NCBI RefSeq assembly: GCF_022662195.1
Contig: NZ_JAKMCS010000008.1
Location: 147,176 to 211,175, forward strand
DNA length: 64,000 nt
Direction of reading: 5' to 3'
Origin: Aestuariivivens insulae
GTDB lineage: Bacteria > Bacteroidota > Bacteroidia > Flavobacteriales > Flavobacteriaceae
Shown: positions 34,157-41,482 of the stretch, in pieces
Position numbering within the stretch: the first letter of the stretch is position 1
Layout: each line of letters begins with the position of its first letter
Program-made: the position numbers and the translations under genes
The notes under the pieces: generated by a model
Databases searched by the model: none
Told to the model about the DNA's origin: nothing
What the model saw: only the letters and a program-made list of their open reading frames with translations

Positions 34157-34387
34157 CCTCATAATAAGGAAAGCGGTCAAACCGAATTTACTATACAAAC
34201 TGAAAATTCTCCAATTTCTGTTGAAATGGGTGGACCAAAATATGCTGTGGGCATGGATAAAAATGGAAGGCATTATACATTTGTGTTTATTAATGAAAAT
34301 TTCGAGTATGATTTACTAAAGAATATAGTGCTTAAAATTTTAGACGAAGAGGTTAAACCCACTTCAAGCTCTAGAAAAGGAAATTAA
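34157..34387 (+). pseudogene. Orphan coding fragment of unknown origin
   Basis: The frame is open for 76 codons from just after a TAG at 34154-34156 to TAA at 34385-34387, with protein-like composition (VEMGGPKYAVGMDKNGRHYT, then a FEYDLLKNIVLKILDEEVK helix). The first ATG in frame is at 34226 (53 residues), and the open frame begins inside the terminator T run with no promoter seen. It looks like the 3' remnant of a lost gene rather than a start-to-stop gene. I do not recognise the family. The remaining 130 bp up to 34518 are AT-rich with nothing supportable. Confidence 0.4.
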
Positions 34388-34517
34388 AAAGTTAAAGACT
34401 TATTGTTTATATTTAATTGGAATGTTTAGTTCACTCATCGAAATAAGCACTTTACTCATTATTCCTTTTTTTTCTGTTTGGTTATTTTGAGATTTACTTC
34501 AATAAATCAACATAACT

Positions 34518-37500
34518 ATGAAACTAACTGTCCACTTCCTATTTGCCTTTGCAATCACATTAGCATTTCCCCAACAATCTCCTAAGGTAGTCTTAAGTGA
34601 CTCCAGTAGTTTAAAGCTATCTCATTTAACCGTCACAGTCAACATCACAGGAAATTTTGCGACCACAACCTACGACATGAGGTATTATAATGGATTGGAC
34701 AGAACTTTAGAAGGTGAATTAGTATTTCCCTTGGGAGAGGGGCAAGCCGTATCACGTTTTGCTATGGATGTTAATGGAAAATTGCGTGAGGCTGTAGTCG
34801 TAGAAAAGGAATTGGCCAGAGTAGCTTATGAAAGTAGGGTGAGGCAAAATATAGATCCCGGTTTATTGGAAAAAACGGAGGGCAATAATTATAAAACCAG
34901 AGTTTATCCAATCTTGCCAAAGTCATATAAACATATTGTCATTACCTGTGAACAAGAGTTGTTCACTTCCAATGAAGAGCTTATTTATGAATTACCTTTA
35001 GGTATCAATGAGACGATTGATCAATTTTCAATGACTATTGACGTATATGCCAATAGAACACCAACAATCAAAAATAAGGGTTATGACAATTTCTTTTTCA
35101 GAAAAGAGGGTAATATTTATAAGGCTCATTTTAAGGACAAAGAGTTCGCCCCAAATAAACCTGTAATTATTGGGATACCCAGTAAATTAGGTCAGGAATC
35201 TATACTGACTTACAATGATTATTTCTATATCAATAAGAGACTTACTTCAAACCAAAAGTTAAAGCAGAAACCAAAATCCATAAACATTCTTTGGGATGCT
35301 TCTTATTCCATGCGAAACCGAAATTTAGAAGAAGAATTAAAGCTATTAGGTAATTATATCAACTACCTTCAAAATGTAGATATAACTTTTGTAAGCTTTA
35401 GTAGTGCGGTTCATTCAAATACTTCATTTAATATAAAAAATGGGAAATGGCGTGCTCTAAAAGAGCATATCAAAGCTGTTACATATGATGGAGGTACTTC
35501 ATTTAACCTCATTGGAAGTTTAGTGCCTAATGTAGGTGAAACTCTGTTGTTTACAGATGGTTTGTCAAATTTAGGGACACAATCAAGTACTTATGAAAGT
35601 ACTATTTATACTGTTAATTCGGTAGTTTCAGCCAACCATAGCTATCTTAATTCCTTAGCCACTAACACTGGAGGTAGCTATATTAATCTAGTCCGACTTG
35701 CCCATCAGGAGGCGCTTAAGCTTTTAAGACATGAAACCTTCCAATTTTTGGGGATTAAGGATAATACATCCATTACAGAGATTTACCCAAATAAGAATAC
35801 TAACGTCAATAATGATTTTTCTATAACAGGAAGGTTTTCAAAGAACACAACTATAGAGCTATTATTTGGATATGGAGGGAAGATAATGCAGAGAGTACCT
35901 GTTGTCTTAGGAACAACCGAAAGTTCCAAATTGGTAAAACAACTATGGGCCAAACAAAAACTCAAAGCCCTCAATCATGATAAAAAGCAGAATAAAGAGC
36001 TTATTATAAAACATGCGAAACAATACCATCTTATTTCAGATTATACTTCAATGCTCATTCTGGACAGATTGGAAGATTATGTGCGCTACCGTATAGAACC
36101 ACCACAGGAGCTCAAGCAAGGGTATAAGCAAAGGATTAAAGAATTGGAGATGGTTGAAGCAGAAAGAAAAACTGAAATTCAAGATAGAAGGGAGACTTTA
36201 TTCATGGATTATGAAGACATCAAAAAGTGGTATGCCTCTAAATTTCCATTAGAGACTTCAATGGTTACAAAGGTTGGGCAAAATCAAGTAGAGCGAAATA
36301 GTAACCTAAACCAAACTAGACAGCAGGACGTTCCTCATGCTTTAAATACTGGTTCAGCAAATCAAGCAAGAAACCGAACTTATGTAGATTCTACAAAGCG
36401 TGTTGTTCGGGGGCAAGTCTTAGATGCATCTGGAATTCCGTTAGCAGGTACAAATATTTATGTAAAAGGAACTTCACGGGGAGCACAAACAGATTTTGAC
36501 GGTAATTTCGCCATCAATGCTGAAGAAAATGATGAATTGGAAATTTCATATATCGGATTTGTACCAAAAAATATTATAGTAGGTCATAATAATGACATTA
36601 ATATCAAATTAGAAGAGGATAGCGCAACACTTGATGAGGTTGTAATTATAGGTTACGGTGTTCAAAAAAAATCTAATGTTACGGCTTCAGTTACAACTGT
36701 GGTTGCACAAGCTTTAAGTGGACGTGTAGCTGGAGTGGATGTAACAAAAGAATCAAATGATTCTTCAATTACAATAAGAGGCAATACGTCTATAGTCAAT
36801 AATTCACCTCTTTATGTTATGGATGGTGTTGTTTCAGAAATGAATCCATTAACCAACTTAAAGGCCGAGGATATAGAATCCATCCAAACATTAAATAGCG
36901 AAGCAGCTTCGTCGCTATATGGTTCGAGAGCCAGTAATGGTTTAATTATCATAGTAACTAAAGATGGTAAAGAAAAAAATCGGGAGGCTATTGATAAATT
37001 AAATCAGGAAATCTCAGAAAAGATTGAACTAAAGCCATGGAATCCAGATACCCCCTATATTCCTATTTTGGAAAAAGAATCAACAATTGAATCAGCTTAT
37101 AAAACATATTTGGATTTACGCGGCAAATATTCCAATAGTCCTTCATTCTTTTTGGATGTTGCAGATTTCTTCGATCAACAAAAAGCACCAGAAATAGCAA
37201 TTAGGATATTAACTAACCTTATCGAGGTAGAGTTTCACAACCATGAGTTAATGCGTGCTTTGGCATATAAATTAGAATATTTCAAACAATATAATTTAGC
37301 CGTTGTTGTATATGAAAAAGTACTCGAATTAAGGCCAGAAGAACCTCAGTCTTACAGGGATTTGGCATTGGCGTATGAATATACGGGAGATGTGCAAAAA
37401 AGCTTTGACTTATTGTACAAGATTTACAATGGAGGCTTATTAGAAAAGGATGAAGAAGAACGCTTTTATGGGATTGAACATATTGCTTTTATCGAATTGA

Positions 37501-37946
37501 ATCGGCTGGTATCCAAATATGGCAATGAACTTGATTTGAGTGAAGCGCTTCAAAAGGAATTTACTAAAATGCCAATGGATGTAAGGGTAGTAATTGATTG
37601 GAACCATAATGACACTGATATTGATTTGTGGGTCATTGATCCGAATGGAGAAAAAGCATATTATAGCCATTCCAAAACCAATATAGGAGGAAGAATGTCT
37701 GAAGATTTAACAGAAGGTTATGGACCAGAATCATTCTTACTCAAAAATGCGATAAAGGGCAATTACAAAGTTATGGTGGATTATTTTGCCGATAGCGTTC
37801 AAAAAATATCTGGGCCAACTGTACTTAAAGTGACCTTATTTACCAATTACGCTAAACCTAATGAGCAAAAGGAAACCATTATTATTAGATTGGACAAAGA
37901 GGAAGATGAAATTGAAGTTGGAAATTTAATAGTTAATAAAATTTAG
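34518..37946 (+). CDS. VIT/vWA protein fused to CarboxypepD-reg, TonB plug, TPR and DUF2135
   Basis: 1142 residues with signal peptide (about 1-19). Domains in order: VIT domain (about 20-150: YYNGLDRTLEGELVFPLGEG; KELARVAYESRVRQ); vWA domain with MIDAS DASYS (D260-S264) and TDGLSNLG; a helical linker; a carboxypeptidase-regulatory-like beta sandwich (~628-705: GQVLDASGIPLAGTNIYVKG); a SusC-type TonB plug (~710-820: DEVVIIGYG, then ITIRGNTSI, PLYVMDGVV, IIIVTKDG) without any barrel; TPR-like helices (~865-990); and a C-terminal DUF2135 (~1020-1130: VVIDWNHNDTDIDLWVIDP). A plug with no barrel inside a VIT/vWA protein is unusual. No membrane segment other than the signal, so it is probably periplasmic or surface-associated. 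Role unknown. Confidence 0.85.
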   Translation: MKLTVHFLFAFAITLAFPQQSPKVVLSDSSSLKLSHLTVTVNITGNFATTTYDMRYYNGLDRTLEGELVFPLGEGQAVSRFAMDVNGKLREAVVVEKELARVAYESRVRQNIDPGLLEKTEGNNYKTRVYPILPKSYKHIVITCEQELFTSNEELIYELPLGINETIDQFSMTIDVYANRTPTIKNKGYDNFFFRKEGNIYKAHFKDKEFAPNKPVIIGIPSKLGQESILTYNDYFYINKRLTSNQKLKQKPKSINILWDASYSMRNRNLEEELKLLGNYINYLQNVDITFVSFSSAVHSNTSFNIKNGKWRALKEHIKAVTYDGGTSFNLIGSLVPNVGETLLFTDGLSNLGTQSSTYESTIYTVNSVVSANHSYLNSLATNTGGSYINLVRLAHQEALKLLRHETFQFLGIKDNTSITEIYPNKNTNVNNDFSITGRFSKNTTIELLFGYGGKIMQRVPVVLGTTESSKLVKQLWAKQKLKALNHDKKQNKELIIKHAKQYHLISDYTSMLILDRLEDYVRYRIEPPQELKQGYKQRIKELEMVEAERKTEIQDRRETLFMDYEDIKKWYASKFPLETSMVTKVGQNQVERNSNLNQTRQQDVPHALNTGSANQARNRTYVDSTKRVVRGQVLDASGIPLAGTNIYVKGTSRGAQTDFDGNFAINAEENDELEISYIGFVPKNIIVGHNNDINIKLEEDSATLDEVVIIGYGVQKKSNVTASVTTVVAQALSGRVAGVDVTKESNDSSITIRGNTSIVNNSPLYVMDGVVSEMNPLTNLKAEDIESIQTLNSEAASSLYGSRASNGLIIIVTKDGKEKNREAIDKLNQEISEKIELKPWNPDTPYIPILEKESTIESAYKTYLDLRGKYSNSPSFFLDVADFFDQQKAPEIAIRILTNLIEVEFHNHELMRALAYKLEYFKQYNLAVVVYEKVLELRPEEPQSYRDLALAYEYTGDVQKSFDLLYKIYNGGLLEKDEEERFYGIEHIAFIELNRLVSKYGNELDLSEALQKEFTKMPMDVRVVIDWNHNDTDIDLWVIDPNGEKAYYSHSKTNIGGRMSEDLTEGYGPESFLLKNAIKGNYKVMVDYFADSVQKISGPTVLKVTLFTNYAKPNEQKETIIIRLDKEEDEIEVGNLIVNKI

Positions 37947-37972
37947 AGCAACCATACCACTCACCAAATAAA

Positions 37973-38002
37973 AAACCCTAGTAACAATTGTTACTAGGGT
38001 TT
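37973..38002. terminator. Perfect 15-bp palindrome, bidirectional terminator
   Basis: AAACCCTAGTAACAA / TTGTTACTAGGGTTT, a perfect 30-bp inverted repeat between the fusion gene and the convergent tRNA-Ser. Flanking A and T runs allow termination from both sides. Confidence 0.8.
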
Positions 38003-38005
38003 AAG

Positions 38006-38090
38006 CGGAGGAAGAGGGATTCGAACCCCCGGAGGTGTGACCCTCAACAGTTTTCAAGACTGCCGCATTCGACCACTCTGCCATTCCTCC
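38006..38090 (-). tRNA. tRNA-Ser (UGA)
   Basis: The minus strand gives a class II tRNA of 85 nt. Acceptor GGAGGAA pairs with TTCCTCC, discriminator G. D-arm AGAGTGGTCGAATGC; anticodon stem-loop CAGTC-TTGAAAA-CTG with anticodon TGA. The long variable arm follows (TTGAGGGTCACACCTC), then the T-arm CGGGGGTTCGAATCCC. All serine hallmarks are present. CCA is not encoded. Confidence 0.96.
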
Positions 38091-38197
38091 TAAGCGGTTG
38101 CAAATATAGAACCCTTTTTTAATTCTTTCAAATAAAAAGATAAGTTTTTGTTCAAATTTTAAAAAAAATATTTGACTCACTAATAAGTAGTATATTC

Positions 38198-38229
38198 TTG
38201 GAAAAAAGAAACTACAAATCTTATTTTTG
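38198..38229 (+). promoter_or_regulatory. Promoter of the nitroreductase gene
   Basis: TTG at 38198-38200, 21 nt spacer, TATTTTTG at 38222-38229: full consensus, 20 bp before the ATG at 38249. It shows the upstream in-frame TTG is promoter, not a start codon. Confidence 0.75.
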
Positions 38230-38248
38230 TAAAAATTTTACCGAGCAA

Positions 38249-38878
38249 ATGAGTACTATCGAAAAGTTAAAATGGCGTTACGCTACCAAAAAGTTTGATA
38301 CCAATAAAGTCCTGTCCAGTGAAAAACTACAGATATTAAAAGAGGCCTTCAATTTAACAGCAACCTCATTTGGGTTACAGACTATAAGCTTAGTAGTGGT
38401 AGGCGATAAAGGTCAGCGAGAGCCTTTGGTAGCGCATGCTTATGGGCAAAAGCAGGTCTTGGAAGCCTCCCATTTATTAGTCATCTGTATTCAAGATAAT
38501 ATACAGGATCATGATGTGAACGACTATTACAAAAATATAGAGGATATTAGGGAAACGCCTAGCGAAATTTTAGAGCCCTACCGAAAAAGCCTTATGGATA
38601 TGATGCAAAAGATGACTGTGGAAGAGCGTCGGCAATGGTCTAAAAATCAAGCCTATATTGCTTTAGGAAACCTTATGACGGTTTGCGCCATAGAGGAAAT
38701 AGATGCAACGCCTATGGAAGGGTTTATCCCAGATAAGCTTGATGAGTCACTTAAATTAAAGGCACTTGGATTAAAATCTGTATTATTATTGCCGGTGGGC
38801 TATAGAGCCGAAGACGATATGTTTTCGTCATTTAAAAAGGTACGCAAACCCATAGAGGAAACTGTAATTGAATTATAA
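38249..38878 (+). CDS. Nitroreductase-family NAD(P)H-dependent oxidoreductase
   Basis: 209 residues from the ATG at 38249 (MSTIEKLKWRYATKKFD). The 51-bp extension to 38198 is rejected because the promoter lies inside it. NfsB-like FMN oxidoreductase motifs: WRYATKKFDTNKVL, LTATSFGLQTISLVVV and AYIALGNLMTVCAIEEIDATPMEGF, and the closing LPVGYRAEDDMFSS. It reduces nitro compounds or quinones, or serves as a general flavin reductase; the physiological substrate is unknown. Probably monocistronic. Confidence 0.9.
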   Translation: MSTIEKLKWRYATKKFDTNKVLSSEKLQILKEAFNLTATSFGLQTISLVVVGDKGQREPLVAHAYGQKQVLEASHLLVICIQDNIQDHDVNDYYKNIEDIRETPSEILEPYRKSLMDMMQKMTVEERRQWSKNQAYIALGNLMTVCAIEEIDATPMEGFIPDKLDESLKLKALGLKSVLLLPVGYRAEDDMFSSFKKVRKPIEETVIEL

Positions 38879-38899
38879 ACAAATATTTAGCACTCTCAT

Positions 38900-38952
38900 T
38901 TGGTGCCTTCGAGAACACTTTTGTAAACTCAGTGTGACACCTCGGGCACCAA
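38900..38952. repeat. Long inverted repeat in the nitroreductase-aminotransferase gap
   Basis: TTGGTGCC (38900-38907) pairs with GGCACCAA (38945-38952), extended after a 2-nt bulge by CGAG / CTCG. The loop between is about 27 nt. The block looks unlike the surrounding AT-rich DNA and may be an interspersed repeat. The rest of the 170 bp gap contains no ORF. Confidence 0.5.
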
Positions 38953-39051
38953 GAAGGTAGGGCTTGGAGTTTATGCTTAGTACAGTCGATGAACCTCAAT
39001 CCATGCTTGCCGATAGGGAGGGCTAACACAAAAAAATAACAACATAAAATT

Positions 39052-40257
39052 ATGCCAGGATTTGAATTATTTGGAGAATTGGAACGAAACGAAGTTAATG
39101 ATGTTCTAGATAGCGGTGTATTAATGCGTTACGGGTTCGATGGAATGCGCAATGGCCATTGGAAGGCCAAAGCACTGGAAAAAGAATTGCAAAGCACTTT
39201 GCAAACCAAACACGTACAGCTGGTCTCTAGTGGTACAGCTGCGGTTACGGTGGCATTAGCATCGGCAGGAGTAGGAGCTGGAGATGAGGTGATTATGCCC
39301 ACCTTTACTTTTGTGGCCAGTTTTGAAGCCATCATGATGCTGGGGGCTATTCCTGTTTTAGTGGATATTGATGATACCTTGGCATTAGACCCCAAAGCAG
39401 TTGAAGCGGCTATAACCGCAAAGACCAAGGCGGTTATGGTAGTACAAATGTGTGGCAGCATGGGGCGTATGGATGCTCTGCAGGCTGTTTGTAGCAGGCA
39501 CAAACTCCTTTTGGTAGAAGATGCTTGCCAGGCCATAGGAGGGACCTATAACAGTAAACCCTTGGGTAGCATTGGCGATTTGGGTTGTTTTTCGTTCGAT
39601 TTTGTAAAAACCATAACCTGCGGTGAAGGTGGCGCGGTAATTACCAATAATGAAAATTATCATACCAATGCCGACCATTATAGCGATCATGGGCATGACC
39701 ATGTTGGAAATGATAGGGGAGCGGAAACACATCCGTTTTTAGGATATAATTTCCGTATTTCAGAATTGCACGCTGCAGTGGGCTTGGCCCAAGTAAAACG
39801 GCTACCTGAGTTTTTAGCCATTCAAAAGCGAAATTTCAATATTATAAGGGAGACCCTGTCACAAATACCTGAGGTTACTTTTAGAACTGTTCCTGAGGGA
39901 GGTGAAGAGAGTTATGCTTTTTTAAATTTCTTTTTGCCTAATTTGGAAATATCCAATAAAGTCATGTTGGCCTTTAAAGAAGCTGGGATAGATGGATGCT
40001 TTCATTATTATAATAACAATTGGCATTACATACGTAAATGGGAACATTTAAAGGATTTAAAATCATTATTCCCTATTTCAAAAGAAGTAAAGGAAGGGCT
40101 TGAATATCTAAAGAGCAAGACGTTCAAGCAATCTGATGATTATATCTCCCGAAACATTTCCTGTTTGATAAAACTCTCTTGGACCGAAGAGGAAGTGAGA
40201 CAAAGAGCTGTAAAAATGGGTGAAGCTATTGTATCTGTACTCAAGCAAAGCAGGTAA
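39052..40257 (+). CDS. DegT/DnrJ/EryC1/StrS-family aminotransferase
   Basis: 401 residues, ATG at 39052. PLP sugar-aminotransferase fold: VQLVSSGTAAVTVALASAGVG (~50-70), DEVIMPTFTFVASFEAI, VEDACQAIGGTYNSKPLGSIGDLGCFSFDFVKTITCGEGGAV (~155-200). The position of the PLP Lys is the K in DFVKTITCGEGG, and HPFLGYNFRISELHAAVGLAQ follows. Usual substrates are keto-sugars for nucleotide-sugar or antibiotic pathways, but this gene stands outside a sugar cluster. Substrate unknown. Confidence 0.9.
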   Translation: MPGFELFGELERNEVNDVLDSGVLMRYGFDGMRNGHWKAKALEKELQSTLQTKHVQLVSSGTAAVTVALASAGVGAGDEVIMPTFTFVASFEAIMMLGAIPVLVDIDDTLALDPKAVEAAITAKTKAVMVVQMCGSMGRMDALQAVCSRHKLLLVEDACQAIGGTYNSKPLGSIGDLGCFSFDFVKTITCGEGGAVITNNENYHTNADHYSDHGHDHVGNDRGAETHPFLGYNFRISELHAAVGLAQVKRLPEFLAIQKRNFNIIRETLSQIPEVTFRTVPEGGEESYAFLNFFLPNLEISNKVMLAFKEAGIDGCFHYYNNNWHYIRKWEHLKDLKSLFPISKEVKEGLEYLKSKTFKQSDDYISRNISCLIKLSWTEEEVRQRAVKMGEAIVSVLKQSR

Positions 40258-40264
40258 AAATTGG

Positions 40265-40300
40265 TTATAGGTTGATTGTTAATGTACAATTAACCTATAA
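40265..40300. terminator. Inverted repeat between convergent genes, likely terminator
   Basis: TTATAGGTT / AACCTATAA with an AT-rich loop, lying between the DegT gene (plus) and ribBA (minus). No GC-rich stem, so a modest call. Confidence 0.5.
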
Positions 40301-40305
40301 TGCAA

Positions 40306-41448
40306 TTAATACTTCACATACTCCACAATTTCCAAGCCGTAACCAATCAAACCTACACGTTTGGTTTGTTCGGTATTGGAGATTAAACGTAGTTTATGAA
40401 TGTTAAGGTCATGGAGTATTTGTGCGCCTATACCAAAATCGCGCGAGTCCATATTGACCCTTGGTGCTTTAGTAACCTTATGGGGCACTTTATTTTCTTT
40501 TAGGTAAGCCAAACGCTTTAATATGTTCATGGATTGCGATTCTTGATTGATGAAGATAATAGCGCCTTTGCCTTCATCATTTATAACCTTAAACATGGCT
40601 TTTAATTGGTCGTCTACGGTATTGGTAAGTGTACCTAAAATATCATTGTTAACCAATGTGGAATTTATCCGCGTAAGCACTTTTTCATTATCTTTCCATT
40701 GTCCTTTGGTTAAGGCTATATGTACTTGATTATTAGTGGTTTGCTTGTATGCTCTTAGTCTAAAACTTCCAAACCGTGTTTCGATTTCAAAATCCTCTTT
40801 TTTATCAATTAGCGAATCGTGTTGCATACGATAGGCTACCAAATCTTCAATGGAAACAATCTTTAAATCCAAGGTTTTGGCCACTTCCATAAGTTGTGGT
40901 AATCTTGCCATTGTACCATCTTCATTCATGATTTCCACAATAACCCCAGCAGGATTTAATCCAGCCAAGCGCGCAAAATCTATAGCGGCCTCAGTATGTC
41001 CGGTACGTCTTAATACACCTCCTTCTTTAGCAACCAGCGGAAAGACATGTCCTGGTCTTGCCAATTCAAATGGTTTGGTGCTATGATCGATAAGTGCTTT
41101 TATGGTTTTTGCCCTGTCGCTTGCCGAAATGCCTGTGGTAACACCGTTACCCCTTAAATCTACCGACACAGTAAAGGCAGTCTCCATAGGATCGGTATTG
41201 TTCCTAACCATCATATCAAGCTCCAGTTCTTTACAACGAGTTTCGGTAAGCGGTGCACATATAAGTCCTCGACCATGCATGGCCATAAAGTTTATCATCT
41301 GCGGTGTTACTTTATCTGCAGCAGCTACAAAGTCCCCTTCGTTTTCCCTATTTTCATCATCGACTACAATAATGACTTTACCGTTTCTAATATCATCAAT
41401 GGCATCGTGAATAGCATCTAATTTAATGGTTGTAGCTTTTGTGGTCAT
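40306..41448 (-). CDS. ribB: RibBA-type protein: DHBP synthase with degenerate RibA half
   Basis: 380 residues from the ATG at 41448; an upstream ATG at 41466 is possible (+6 residues). N-terminal half is complete 3,4-dihydroxy-2-butanone-4-phosphate synthase: VIIVVDDENRENEGDF, MAMHGRGLICAPL, TTGISASDRAKTI, RPGHVFPLVAKEGGVLRRTGHTEA. The C-terminal half keeps the RibA fold (SRDFGIGAQILHDLNIHKL; GLIGYGLEIVEY) but lacks the zinc cysteines of GTP cyclohydrolase II: HSEC is NSTL and RCDCG is NTVDDQ. The RQEGRG motif reads NQESQS. So only RibB activity is expected. Last gene of the tpx-ftsK-lptFG operon. No FMN riboswitch seen upstream. Confidence 0.9.
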   Translation of the reverse strand: MTTKATTIKLDAIHDAIDDIRNGKVIIVVDDENRENEGDFVAAADKVTPQMINFMAMHGRGLICAPLTETRCKELELDMMVRNNTDPMETAFTVSVDLRGNGVTTGISASDRAKTIKALIDHSTKPFELARPGHVFPLVAKEGGVLRRTGHTEAAIDFARLAGLNPAGVIVEIMNEDGTMARLPQLMEVAKTLDLKIVSIEDLVAYRMQHDSLIDKKEDFEIETRFGSFRLRAYKQTTNNQVHIALTKGQWKDNEKVLTRINSTLVNNDILGTLTNTVDDQLKAMFKVINDEGKGAIIFINQESQSMNILKRLAYLKENKVPHKVTKAPRVNMDSRDFGIGAQILHDLNIHKLRLISNTEQTKRVGLIGYGLEIVEYVKY

Positions 41449-41482
41449 AGTGTCTTCAAAAATCATGGTGCAAAGATATGGC

